This document shows, one piece after another, positions 1-7,229 of a stretch of 16,482 nucleotides of DNA; within the stretch, counting starts at the first letter, position 1, and every line of letters begins with the position of its first letter. Made by a program: the position numbers and the translations under genes. This DNA comes from Betaproteobacteria bacterium (GTDB taxonomy: Bacteria > Pseudomonadota > Gammaproteobacteria > Burkholderiales > Burkholderiaceae_C). Location: the NCBI GenBank assembly GCA_009927195.1, contig RFNL01000136.1:1-16482 (forward strand), written 5' to 3'. The notes below the pieces were generated by a model, which was given only the letters and a program-made list of their open reading frames with translations, was not told the origin of the DNA and searched no databases.

Positions 1-1
1 C

Positions 2-175
2 GATGTGGCCTGTGGCCAAGCCGATCGCATCACCCCGGCCCAAGGCTGCGCCCAATTGGCCGCGCAATTGCGGGTGCCTTTTCATCTGCTCGGTGATGTG
101 GGGCATGCCTGCCCCTTGGAAGCAGCGCAGGCCGTCAATGAATTGCTGTTTTCGCCAACTGGAGGGCGTGCATGA
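2..175 (+). CDS. Alpha/beta hydrolase, C-terminal fragment (5' end outside window)
   Basis: An open frame enters from the left edge and stops at TGA 173-175, giving 57 residues. The segment GQADRITP followed by HLLGDVGHACPLE resembles the end of alpha/beta-hydrolase-fold enzymes of the enol-lactonase/meta-cleavage-hydrolase type. In those the acid residue sits in a G-x-x-D-x-x-x-P loop and the catalytic His in a G-H-x-x-x-x-E motif. Only the last fifth of such a protein would be visible, so the nucleophile cannot be checked. Its stop overlaps the start of the IclR gene (ATGA at 172-175), so it probably belongs to the same operon and could supply the hydrolytic step after ring cleavage. Family assignment is moderately sure; substrate unknown. 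Confidence 0.6.
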   Translation, partial: DVACGQADRITPAQGCAQLAAQLRVPFHLLGDVGHACPLEAAQAVNELLFSPTGGRA

Positions 176-1017
176 GCGATCCTGACCGCTACCTGGTTCC
201 CGCGTTGCAAAGGGGCTTGCAATTGATGCAGCAGTTCAACCGCGATGAACCTGCCCACACCAGCGCTGCTTTGGCGCGCAAGTTGCAAATGCCCAGGGCT
301 TCTGTGTTTCGCATGCTCTACACCCTGGAGCAAATGGGCTTTGTCGAACGTGGGGCCGACGGGGTGACGTACCGCTTGGGCTTGGCCGTGTTGCGCCTGG
401 GATTTGAGACCATCGCCTCCATGGAACTGGCCGAACAGGCGCGCCCGGTCATCGCCGCCTTGTGTGAGCGCACCGGATATTCGTCTCATTTGGTGTTGCG
501 CGAAGGCCAGGAGGTGGTGTTTGTGGTCAAGTCGCCGGGTCGCAATGCCTTGTTCCACTCCATCCAGGTGGGTGCCCGATTGCCCGCGCACGCAACGGTT
601 TTGGGCCGGGTCTTGATGGCCCATTTGAGCTTGGCCGATTTGGTCAACATTTACCCTCAGGAGCCCCTGCCCCAGTTCACCGCCCAAACCCCCACCACCC
701 GCGCACAGTTGCTGCAGATGATTGAGCAAGACAGGGCGCGCGGTTATGGCACCAGCCAAGGCGGGTTCGAGTCGGGCATTTCCACCGTGGTGGCACCGGT
801 TTTCAATGACGCTCAGCAAGTGGTGGCCGCAGTGAGCGTGACCATTCCAAGCCAGCGCATAGAACCGCGGGATCTGCCGCATGTGGTGCAAGAGGTGCAA
901 AGCGCTGCAGCCCAACTGACCCAGCGCATCAGCCATATCGACCCCACCTTTCAAGCCCATGCCCGGGCCCGTCCTGCTGCGCGGCCCACGCGCAGCGCCA
1001 ACCGCATCGCCGCATGA
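172..1017 (+). CDS. IclR-family transcriptional regulator
   Basis: A 281-residue protein with the IclR layout. The N-terminal winged helix-turn-helix (about residues 7-70) has a recognition segment around TSAALARKLQMPRASVFRML, followed by the wing ending in GVTYRLG. The C-terminal effector-binding domain (about 80-255) has the usual LREGQEVVFV, GARLPAHATVLGRVLMA and GYGTSQGGFESGISTVVAPV stretches. IclR proteins bind small carboxylic or aromatic effectors and control catabolic operons. The C-terminus carries an Arg/Ala/Pro-rich tail (about 260-281) outside the usual domain. The start ATG at 172 overlaps the preceding stop, and the TGA overlaps the next ATG (1014-1017), so the regulator is embedded inside the operon it probably controls. 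The effector cannot be read from the sequence. Confidence 0.93.
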   Translation: MSDPDRYLVPALQRGLQLMQQFNRDEPAHTSAALARKLQMPRASVFRMLYTLEQMGFVERGADGVTYRLGLAVLRLGFETIASMELAEQARPVIAALCERTGYSSHLVLREGQEVVFVVKSPGRNALFHSIQVGARLPAHATVLGRVLMAHLSLADLVNIYPQEPLPQFTAQTPTTRAQLLQMIEQDRARGYGTSQGGFESGISTVVAPVFNDAQQVVAAVSVTIPSQRIEPRDLPHVVQEVQSAAAQLTQRISHIDPTFQAHARARPAARPTRSANRIAA

Positions 1018-2714
1018 GCCAGCCCTTGAACCAACCCTCAGACCCATCCGCCCAACGCATCACGGTGGGTGAACTGGCTGTGCGCTTTATGCAAGCCAGC
1101 GGAGTGAAAACCGCCTACGGTGTGATCTCCATCCACAACATGCCCATCTTGGATGCCATGCACCAGCGCGGGCAAGTGCGCTTTGTCTCTGCCCGTGGCG
1201 AAGCGGGTGCTTGCAACATGGCCGATGCAGCCGCACGGGTCAGCGGCATCTGGGGCGTGTGCATCACCAGCACTGGCACGGGAGCTGGTAATGCTGCGGG
1301 TGCCTTGGTGGAAGCCTTGACGGCGGGCACACCCATGTTGCACCTGACGGGGCAAATTGAATCGGCCTACGTCGATCGCGACTGGGGCTACATTCATGAG
1401 GCACCCGCACAATTGGCCATGTTGTCGGCGGTGAGCAAAGCGGCTTTTCGCATCCGTGAGGCGCAAAGCGCATTGAGCATTTTGCGCGAAGCCCACCGTT
1501 TGGCGCACACCCCACCGTGTGGGCCGGTGAGCATTGAAATACCCATTGATGTGCAAGCCCAGTGGATGGATGCGCCCGCAGATGTATCCCCCTTGCCGCT
1601 GACACCCTTGCCGCCAGACCCTCAGCGCATGGATGTTTTGGCCCAGCGCCTGGGCCAGGCCCGGCGGCCTTTGTTGTGGTTGGGGGGGGGTGCCCGACAC
1701 GCTGGTGCGGCGGTGCAGCGCTTGGTGAACATGGGTTGGGCGGTGGTCAGCTCGGTCCAAGGGCGCGGCATTCTGGCTGAGCAACACCCCATGAGTTTGG
1801 GGGCATTCAATGTGCAAAAGCCAGTCGAGGCCTTGTATGCCAGTGTCGATGCCATGCTGGTGGTGGGTTCACGTTTGCGCAGCAACGAAACCCTCAACTA
1901 CAAGCTGCAATTGCCCGCGACTCGCTATCGCATCGATGCCAACCCTTTGGCCGATCAGCGTGCTTACAGCAGCGAGTATTTTGTCCATGCCGATGCCCAC
2001 CTGGCCTTGCATGCTTTGGCCGATCGCTTGCAATCGCGCATGCAAATCGACCCCCACTGGGCCCAGGATGTGGCGCAAGCGCGCCAAGCGGCTGAAGCGC
2101 AGGTGGATGCGAGCTTGGGCCCTTATGTCGCCTTGAAAGACAGCCTCAATCGCGCCGTGGCCCAAGCCGGTCAAGGTGTGTGGTGGGTGCGTGACATCAC
2201 CTTGTCCAACAGCATGTGGGGCAATCGCAGTCTGCATTTGGATCACCCCCGGGCCGGCGTCCACGCCTTGGGCGGCGGTATCGGCCAGGGTTTGGCCATG
2301 GGCATAGGGGCTTCATTGGCGGCACAAGCCCATGCGCTGGGGCGCAAAACCATGGCCTTGGTGGGCGATGGCGGCTTGATGCTCAACCCGGGGGAGTTGG
2401 CCTGTGCCATGCAGGAGCAGGCCCCCATGGTGTTGTTGGTCATGAACGATCAGCGCTATGGCGTGATCCAAAACATCCAGGATGCCATGTACGGTGGGCG
2501 GCGCTGTTATGTGGATCTGTGCACACCCGATTTCTCGCTGCTGTGCGCCAGCCTCAAGATGCCCCACTTTTTGCTGTCCTCACCAGATATGTGTGAGCCT
2601 GTGTTGGCCCAGGCCATGGCCTTGGATGGGCCAGTGATGGTGGAAGTGGACATGAACCGCTGGGGGCCGTTTGCCACCAAATTTGCTGGCCCTCCGCGCA
2701 AGGATCCGGCATGA
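1014..2714 (+). CDS. Thiamine diphosphate-dependent enzyme (acetolactate synthase/benzoylformate decarboxylase-like)
   Basis: The 566-residue product has the three-domain architecture of the ThDP enzyme superfamily. In the N-terminal PYR domain the cofactor-activating glutamate is E63 (in ARGEAGACNMADAAAR). A central domain spans about 190-330. The C-terminal PP domain carries the ThDP/Mg motif GDG at 451-453 and N478 in NDQRYGV. The family acts on 2-oxo acids, by decarboxylation, carboligation or C-C lysis. There is no regulatory subunit gene beside it and it sits in a catabolic operon, so biosynthetic acetolactate synthase is unlikely. A decarboxylase or lyase of a 2-oxo acid intermediate is a better inference. 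It overlaps the genes before (1014-1017) and after (2711-2714) by ATGA, so translation is probably coupled. The exact reaction is unknown. Confidence 0.9.
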   Translation: MSQPLNQPSDPSAQRITVGELAVRFMQASGVKTAYGVISIHNMPILDAMHQRGQVRFVSARGEAGACNMADAAARVSGIWGVCITSTGTGAGNAAGALVEALTAGTPMLHLTGQIESAYVDRDWGYIHEAPAQLAMLSAVSKAAFRIREAQSALSILREAHRLAHTPPCGPVSIEIPIDVQAQWMDAPADVSPLPLTPLPPDPQRMDVLAQRLGQARRPLLWLGGGARHAGAAVQRLVNMGWAVVSSVQGRGILAEQHPMSLGAFNVQKPVEALYASVDAMLVVGSRLRSNETLNYKLQLPATRYRIDANPLADQRAYSSEYFVHADAHLALHALADRLQSRMQIDPHWAQDVAQARQAAEAQVDASLGPYVALKDSLNRAVAQAGQGVWWVRDITLSNSMWGNRSLHLDHPRAGVHALGGGIGQGLAMGIGASLAAQAHALGRKTMALVGDGGLMLNPGELACAMQEQAPMVLLVMNDQRYGVIQNIQDAMYGGRRCYVDLCTPDFSLLCASLKMPHFLLSSPDMCEPVLAQAMALDGPVMVEVDMNRWGPFATKFAGPPRKDPA

Positions 2715-3508
2715 CCCGCAGCAGCGCATTGACAATGATTGGATTGGGTGCGATTGGCCGTGCGCTGGTTGAACGAACCCGCGATTGGCCGGGTTTGACA
2801 CTGCGCCATGTGGTGGTCACGCCGCGTTCGGTACCGGCGGCTCAGCAATGGTTGGGGCCCCAGGTTCAGGTGCTCACCGATGTGCCCCCCGATGCCCGGT
2901 GGGTGTTGGAGTGTGCCGGCCATGGTGCGATTGAGCAACACGTGCTGCCCGCTTTGCAGCGCGGCATTGAATGCGCCCTGTTGTCGGTGGGTGCTTTGGC
3001 CAGCACGGGATTGGCCCAGCGGCTTGAAAACGCAGCGCGCGCTGGGCAAACACAGGTGCATCTGCTCAGTGGGGCCATAGGGGGCATTGATGCGATTGCC
3101 GCTGCCCGCTGGGGTGGTTTGAGCGAAGTCACTTACACCGGTCGCAAACCACCGCAAGGTTGGCGCGGCAGTGCGGCCGAGTCGGTACTGGACCTGGACC
3201 AGCTGCAGGAGGCCACGGTTTTGATCGAAGGCAGTGCCGCTGAAGTGGCTTTGAAGTACCCCAAAAATGCCAATGTTGCGGCCACCATCGCATTGGCCGG
3301 CTTGGGGCTTCAAGCCACCCGGGCCTGTTTGATCGCCGATCCCAAGGTCAGTGAAAACATTCATGAAATCGATGTGCGGGGTGCGTTTGGACAGATGCAA
3401 TTGACCATGCGTGGGCAACCATTGCCGGAAAACCCCAAGACATCGATGTTGACGGTCTTGTCTGCCTTGCGCTATTTGAACCAACGCAGTTCGGCCCTGA
3501 CCATATGA
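2711..3508 (+). CDS. nadX: L-aspartate dehydrogenase family protein (NadX-like)
   Basis: The 265-residue length fits NadX-type aspartate dehydrogenases. The N-terminal Rossmann fold has the glycine motif GLGAIG (residues 11-16). The C-terminal domain shows family hallmarks: GAIGGIDAIAAA (121-132), KNANVAATIALAG (185-197), NIHEIDVRGAFG (216-227), where H218 is the likely conserved histidine, and ENPKTSMLT (240-248). Known members oxidise L-aspartate with NAD(P) to iminoaspartate, usually for NAD synthesis. Here there is no nadA or nadC nearby. The gene sits between a ThDP enzyme and an extradiol-type dioxygenase, which suggests a catabolic role on aspartate or another amino or oxo compound. 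An AAGGA ribosome-binding site lies at 2700-2704. Family is sure; the physiological substrate is inference, and the symbol refers only to the family. Confidence 0.88.
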   Translation: MTRSSALTMIGLGAIGRALVERTRDWPGLTLRHVVVTPRSVPAAQQWLGPQVQVLTDVPPDARWVLECAGHGAIEQHVLPALQRGIECALLSVGALASTGLAQRLENAARAGQTQVHLLSGAIGGIDAIAAARWGGLSEVTYTGRKPPQGWRGSAAESVLDLDQLQEATVLIEGSAAEVALKYPKNANVAATIALAGLGLQATRACLIADPKVSENIHEIDVRGAFGQMQLTMRGQPLPENPKTSMLTVLSALRYLNQRSSALTI

Positions 3509-3539
3509 GCCATATGAATTCCCCTGTACAAGGACAGAC

Positions 3540-4532
3540 ATGATCGAAGGCATTGATCGGATCACCTACGGCATTGAGGACACGCCCGCACAGTGGGAGG
3601 CGGTGCAGCGGTTTTTTGGCGATTGGGGCCTGCAAGCCTTGCCTGTGACGTCTGCGGCCCACATTTGGGAAACCCTCAATGGGGCGCAAGTGTGTGTGCG
3701 TGCCATGAACGATCCAGCGCTGGACCCTGCCATCGAGCCGGGGCCGACCTTGCGCGCTGTTCAATGGGGGGTCCGCGATGCGGACAGCTTGCTGCAATTG
3801 CACCAGCAGATGCATGCGATGCCAGGTTTTCAAAGCCACGGCCTCAACAACGCAGCGGTTGCCAACGACGCCAACGTGTCATGCTTGGATCCGCATGGAT
3901 TGCGCCAAATATTTGCCCTCAGTATCAAGCGCAACGTGGATGTGCGTGGAACGCCCGCCAACGCCTATGGCGACATCCGCCGAATCGACCAAGCTTCGCC
4001 GGTGTATGAGCGAGCCACACCGGTGGACATCGGCCATGTGGTGTTGTTCACCGACCGCTTGCAAGCGGCAGAAGATTTTTATGCGGCGCTGGGTTTTGTG
4101 GCCTCTGACCGTTACCCCGGCAGGGGGGTGTTCATGCGCTGCGCACCGCAAGCCGGGCACCACGATGTGTTCTTGCTGCAAGTGCCCGGCAAGCCCATGG
4201 GCTTGAACCATGTGGCCTTCACGGTGCGGGACATCCACGAAGTTTTTGGCGGCGGCTTGCACATGAGCCGGTGTGGTTGGAAAACCCAACTCGGTCCGGG
4301 GCGGCACCCGGTTTCCTCGGCCTATTTTTGGTATTTTGAAAACCCCTGTGGTGGCTTGATCGAATACAACGCCGATGAGGACCACCTCACCAGCGCCTGG
4401 CAAGCGCGCGAATTCACGCCCGGCCCGACTGTATTTGCCGAGTGGGCCATCGAAGGGGGCATTGACGGCCACACCCGCCGACAACCCCATAGTGCAGCCG
4501 GCGGCGGCTTTTTGACGGAGAAGAAACCATGA
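3540..4532 (+). CDS. VOC-superfamily, extradiol ring-cleavage dioxygenase-like protein
   Basis: A 330-residue protein built from two VOC (vicinal oxygen chelate) modules, an N-terminal half without obvious metal ligands and a C-terminal catalytic half. The likely metal triad is H166 (GHVVLF), H224 (LNHVAF) and E275 (LIEYNAD). Spacing and context resemble type I extradiol dioxygenases such as BphC. H256 and the aromatic residues just after it (RHPVSSAYFWYF) sit where those enzymes have second-sphere His/Tyr. The family opens catecholic rings with Fe(II) and O2. The C-terminus (about 290-330) extends past the domain. The ATG at 3540 has AAGGA at 3530-3534. The TGA overlaps the next gene by ATGA. 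Together with the downstream Rieske oxygenase and the upstream hydrolase tail this makes a plausible hydroxylation/cleavage/hydrolysis series. A glyoxalase-like isomerase cannot be excluded. Confidence 0.85.
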   Translation: MIEGIDRITYGIEDTPAQWEAVQRFFGDWGLQALPVTSAAHIWETLNGAQVCVRAMNDPALDPAIEPGPTLRAVQWGVRDADSLLQLHQQMHAMPGFQSHGLNNAAVANDANVSCLDPHGLRQIFALSIKRNVDVRGTPANAYGDIRRIDQASPVYERATPVDIGHVVLFTDRLQAAEDFYAALGFVASDRYPGRGVFMRCAPQAGHHDVFLLQVPGKPMGLNHVAFTVRDIHEVFGGGLHMSRCGWKTQLGPGRHPVSSAYFWYFENPCGGLIEYNADEDHLTSAWQAREFTPGPTVFAEWAIEGGIDGHTRRQPHSAAGGGFLTEKKP

Positions 4533-4759
4533 GCAACCCCGCAACCCCAAGGTTTTTGCAGCCTCACCAAGCCCAGCAACGACCGCCCACCAGTTTTGAA
4601 GATTTGTTGGGTGATGCATTGGAGCGTGCATTTGCCGCAGGCATCACGGAGTTGGCACCGTTGGTGGCCTACCTCAATCAAACCGGCCCATTGGGCCCCA
4701 ACGCGCAAGCTTGGACCGAACAAAGTTTTGAAGCGGAAATCCATAAACTGGGAGCTTGA
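4529..4759 (+). CDS. Small recombinase-like helix-turn-helix protein
   Basis: A 76-residue protein translationally coupled to the VOC gene (ATGA 4529-4532), with GGAG at 4517-4520 ahead of its ATG. The N-terminal 20 residues are Pro/Gln-rich. The remainder (TSFEDLLGDALERAFAAG, then LVAYLNQTGPLGP, then AWTEQSFEAEIHKLGA) looks like a short helical domain. Its pattern x-x-L-N-x-x-G-x(n)-W-T-x-x-x-F-x-x-E resembles the DNA-binding helix-turn-helix of serine recombinases. No catalytic recombinase domain is attached, and the operon position argues against transposition. It could be a tiny regulator or a structural partner of the Rieske oxygenase. The coding call is strong because of coupling on both sides; the function is unknown. 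Confidence 0.75.
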   Translation: MSNPATPRFLQPHQAQQRPPTSFEDLLGDALERAFAAGITELAPLVAYLNQTGPLGPNAQAWTEQSFEAEIHKLGA

Positions 4760-4761
4760 TC

Positions 4762-5811
4762 ATGTCGGATGTCGATGCCAAAGCAATTGAGCAACTTTTG
4801 TCACGGGGCTTGGAGGACTTGTGGTACCCGTTGTGCCCATCTCACTTCCTTAAAGACACGCCCTTGTCATTGCGCCGACTGGGCCGCAAGTTGGCCCTGT
4901 GGCGCGACCACGATGGGCAAGTGCACGCCTTGGAAGACCATTGCCCGCACCGGGGTGCACCCTTGTCCATGGGCGTGGTGCTGGGTGACAGACTGGCCTG
5001 TCCGTACCATGGCATAGAAGTGCGCTGCGACGGCACGGTCACCAAAGTCCCGGCCAGCCCCGGCTGTACCTTGGAGGGATCGCGGGCTGCATTGTCTTTT
5101 CATGTCACTGAAGCGCATGGGGCCATCTGGTTGTTCAACACCTCCACCCACGTGGACCATGCCCCACCACTTGAGTTACCCGAAGAGCTCACCAGTTCAG
5201 CGCATTCACATTTTCTTTGCTACAACGAGTGGCAGTGTGATTACCGCTATGCGCTGGAGAATGTGATGGACCCCATGCATGGCACTTTTTTGCACAAACA
5301 GTCGCACTCGATGGCCGATGGCGATATCAGCGCCAAGTTTCAGTTGCGGCGCACCGAGCATGGATTTGTGTTCGAAAAGCAAGGTCAGCGCGATGTCAAC
5401 TTCGACTGGACCGAATGGGGTGACACCGGGACCCATTGGATGCGCTTGGAAATTCCTTACCCCAAGACCGGCGGGCCAGGCGGCAACTTCATCATTGTGG
5501 GCTTTGTCACGCCGATCCATGAGCGCTTGGCTGCGGTGTTTTTTTGGCGCTGCCGCAAAGTCAGCGGATGGCAACGCAGTGCTTGGCGTTTTCTGTATCG
5601 CAACCGCCTGGAAGCCCGTCACTGGCGCGTGTTGGAGCAAGACCGGGTGATGCTGGAGCAAATGGAGGTCGACGCTCGCGAGCGAGAGCACCTGTATGAG
5701 CACGATGTGGGGCTGTCGCGCTTGCGCCGATACCTGGAGAGCATGGCAAACCAACAATTACTGGCCAAGGTCAGCAAACCCGTGGCCGAGATATCGATCA
5801 AGTCAAACTGA
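4762..5811 (+). CDS. Rieske [2Fe-2S] aromatic/cyclic-compound oxygenase, single-subunit type
   Basis: A 349-residue oxygenase component. The Rieske cluster motif is C61-P-H63 ... C80-x2-H83 (CPHRGAPLSMGVVLGDRLAC, then PYHG). The mononuclear iron site is N167-x2-D170-x2-H173-x4-H178 (ENVMDPMHGTFLH), and the late acidic ligand is probably the Asp in LEQDRVMLEQ. Length and the absence of a beta subunit point to the homotrimeric alpha-only class (vanillate/phthalate/dicamba-oxygenase-like). These add oxygen or demethylate using electrons from a separate reductase, which is not encoded here. A TTG at 4756 is in frame, but the ATG at 4762 is preceded by GGGAG (4750-4754) at good spacing and is preferred; the upstream stop ends at 4759. 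It ends 5 bases before the convergent transporter gene, with no visible terminator. Confidence 0.92.
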   Translation: MSDVDAKAIEQLLSRGLEDLWYPLCPSHFLKDTPLSLRRLGRKLALWRDHDGQVHALEDHCPHRGAPLSMGVVLGDRLACPYHGIEVRCDGTVTKVPASPGCTLEGSRAALSFHVTEAHGAIWLFNTSTHVDHAPPLELPEELTSSAHSHFLCYNEWQCDYRYALENVMDPMHGTFLHKQSHSMADGDISAKFQLRRTEHGFVFEKQGQRDVNFDWTEWGDTGTHWMRLEIPYPKTGGPGGNFIIVGFVTPIHERLAAVFFWRCRKVSGWQRSAWRFLYRNRLEARHWRVLEQDRVMLEQMEVDAREREHLYEHDVGLSRLRRYLESMANQQLLAKVSKPVAEISIKSN

Positions 5812-5816
5812 ACCTG

Positions 5817-6533
5817 TCACAACCGGACCTGAAAGGGTGAGAAATTGGTGTCCCGGTCATAGTGATCCTCGGCTTCCTTGCGTTTGAGCCAACCCACCAC
5901 CTGATAGGTCAGGGGCGTGGCCAAAACCTCCCAACCGGTTTTCAAAAAGTACTGGGCCACGGCCACTTGGATCACCTGTTCGGTGGGCCAAATGCCGTAG
6001 AAGGCGATCACATAAAACAGCGAGGAGTCGAACAATTCCCCAACGGCGGTAGAGCCAATGGTTCTGGCCCACAAGTGCCGCCCCTCGGTCCAGATCTTCA
6101 TTTTGGCCAATACAAAACTGTTGACCAAGCTACCAGCCCAAAACGCCACCACAGAGCCTGCAACGATGCGCCATGTGTTGCCAAACACCATGCCCAGTCC
6201 TTGCTGCAGTTGCTCGTTATAGCTGCCAGGCGCAGCAGGCAGGTGAATGACCACGGCAGACATCAGGGCGGCAAATAGCAAGGCACCAAACCCGCACCAC
6301 ACTGCCCGACGGTCGTGTGCATAGCCATAAACCTCTGTGAGGATGTCGCCGAACAAATAAGCGATGGGGAAAAACAAAACACCTGCGCCAAACACCACGG
6401 TGCCCAAAACAGGCAAATCAACTTGCGCGGCCTTGCCCGGCCCGATCAAGTTGGAGCACAGCAACACAGTGACGAAAGCCACAACGATGAGGTCGTAGTA
6501 CTTGTGCGAGCGGGCAGATGGAGAAGGCTTCAT
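5817..6533 (-). CDS. yhhQ: Queuosine precursor transporter, YhhQ/DUF165 family
   Basis: A 238-residue hydrophobic protein with about six membrane segments, beginning with a short polar N-terminus (MKPSPSARSHKYYD) and then IVVAFVTVLLCSNLIG. Family signatures visible are FFPIAYLFGDILTEVYGY, the WAGSLVNSFVLAKMK region and the TIGSTAVGELFDSSLFYVIAF region. E. coli YhhQ imports preQ0/preQ1 for queuosine tRNA modification, and the same inner-membrane role is likely here. It is convergent with the Rieske gene and divergent from the SET-domain gene. No queuosine-biosynthesis gene is in the window and I saw no preQ1 riboswitch in its leader. No clear Shine-Dalgarno precedes the ATG, but the protein start fits the family. 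Confidence 0.9.
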   Translation of the reverse strand: MKPSPSARSHKYYDLIVVAFVTVLLCSNLIGPGKAAQVDLPVLGTVVFGAGVLFFPIAYLFGDILTEVYGYAHDRRAVWCGFGALLFAALMSAVVIHLPAAPGSYNEQLQQGLGMVFGNTWRIVAGSVVAFWAGSLVNSFVLAKMKIWTEGRHLWARTIGSTAVGELFDSSLFYVIAFYGIWPTEQVIQVAVAQYFLKTGWEVLATPLTYQVVGWLKRKEAEDHYDRDTNFSPFQVRL

Positions 6534-6741
6534 GGCGGATGATCGTGGTTAAAGGACTGGATTATCTGGCACGCGTCGGGACCGCAGAAACTGACCTGAT
6601 TGCACCTAAATTGGGCGCTGCTGGTGCATCTCACCACCCCATCAGCGGCTCAAGGGGGATGGCGTTGGGCGGTTCAATAAGTCTTTGACTCCAAGGGGCA
6701 TTGGTATCAAAATCCAAAACTTTGTAATTGGAATCGCCTGC
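6534..6741. promoter_or_regulatory. Divergent promoter region between yhhQ and the SET-domain gene
   Basis: A 208-base non-coding stretch between two divergently read genes. On the - strand, GATAAT (complement of 6561-6566) could be a -10 box for yhhQ with no good -35. On the + strand a better promoter lies at 6685-6713 and is listed separately. An inverted repeat TGCACC (6601-6606) / GGTGCA (6623-6628) with a 16-base spacer lies between them and could be a regulator site or hairpin. No sigma-54 promoter or riboswitch was recognised. Confidence 0.45.
6685..6713 (+). promoter_or_regulatory. Candidate sigma-70 promoter for the SET-domain gene
   Basis: TTGACT (6685-6690, 5 of 6 to the -35 consensus), a 17-base spacer, then CAAAAT (6708-6713, 4 of 6 to the -10 consensus). 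A transcript start near 6720 would leave a leader of about 22 bases before the ATG at 6742. The TTG at 6685 is itself the first in-frame alternative start codon, so this promoter argues for the later ATG. Confidence 0.45.
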
Positions 6742-7161
6742 ATGACCGCTCAGAAGAAAAAACTCTACAAACATTTGGTTCAGTCGGTTTATTGCCGATT
6801 GGCGGTTTCTCCGGTTCATGGCATTGGCGTGTTTGCCATTCGTGCGATTCCCAAGGGAACGAATCCATTGCAAACCATGTCTTCACCCAAGGAATTCAAG
6901 TTCACGCGAAAAGAAATTGCCAAGTTGCCTAAAAGCGTTCGTGAACAAATCAAAATTTTTTGCTATTACTGCGAAGATGAAGTTCGTGTCTCCAGCATGG
7001 GACTCAACACCATGGACCTCGCCTTTTATCTCAACCATTCAAAACTACCCAACCTTCGCATGAAGAAAAATGGCGACTTCGAGGCCTTGCGCAACATCCG
7101 TACCGGTGAAGAGTTGATGATGGATTACGACCACAGCTTTGGCGAAAAGCACATTTTTTAA
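6742..7161 (+). CDS. Small stand-alone SET-domain protein (putative protein lysine methyltransferase)
   Basis: From ATG 6742 the product has 139 residues, essentially one SET domain. The AdoMet-binding start motif is HGIGVFAIRAIPKG (residues 26-39), with Y-L-N-H-S at 96-100 followed by P-N at 103-104 (the NHS...PN pseudoknot motif). The closing motif is GEELMMDYDHSFG (122-134), equivalent to the GEEL-x-x-DY signature. Eukaryotic SET proteins methylate lysines of histones and other proteins; the target of bacterial ones is usually unknown. There is a Lys-rich N-terminus (TAQKKKLYK). A longer in-frame start (TTG 6685) is less likely because it coincides with a good -35 box. No post-SET cysteine motif is visible. 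Family assignment is firm; substrate unknown. Confidence 0.87.
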   Translation: MTAQKKKLYKHLVQSVYCRLAVSPVHGIGVFAIRAIPKGTNPLQTMSSPKEFKFTRKEIAKLPKSVREQIKIFCYYCEDEVRVSSMGLNTMDLAFYLNHSKLPNLRMKKNGDFEALRNIRTGEELMMDYDHSFGEKHIF

Positions 7162-7208
7162 GCCGCCTGTGCCAGCGCGCTCAATCAATTTCGCGGTTTG
7201 TTTGCCAT

Positions 7209-7223
7209 GGGCCGTTGCGGCCC
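7209..7223. terminator. GC-rich hairpin between convergent genes
   Basis: GGGCC (7209-7213), loop GTTGC, GGCCC (7219-7223) form a perfect 5-bp GC stem in the 68-base gap between the convergent SET and Ate1-like genes. No T-run follows on either strand, so it is at best a weak bidirectional terminator. An alternative pairing of CATGGGC (7206-7212) with GCCCATG (7233-7239) competes with it. Confidence 0.3.
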
Positions 7224-7229
7224 AACAGA

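Noticed and set aside
82..1047. Long - strand open frame of 321 codons opposite the IclR gene
   Set aside because: It mirrors the IclR gene in a GC-rich region, its His/Gln/Gly-rich product has no recognisable domain, and the + strand protein is a clear family member.
2507..3565. Long - strand open frame of 352 codons opposite the NadX-like gene
   Set aside because: A shadow of strong + strand coding; no family motifs, and it spans the junction of two real genes.
4529..4759. Remnant of a serine recombinase or transposon
   Set aside because: No catalytic domain, no terminal repeats, and the gene is tightly coupled within a catabolic operon, so it is an intact small gene.
6534..6741. preQ1 riboswitch or sigma-54 promoter ahead of yhhQ
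   Set aside because: The leader lacks preQ1 aptamer features, and the TGGCAC at 6567-6572 has no GC at the required distance for a -24/-12 promoter.
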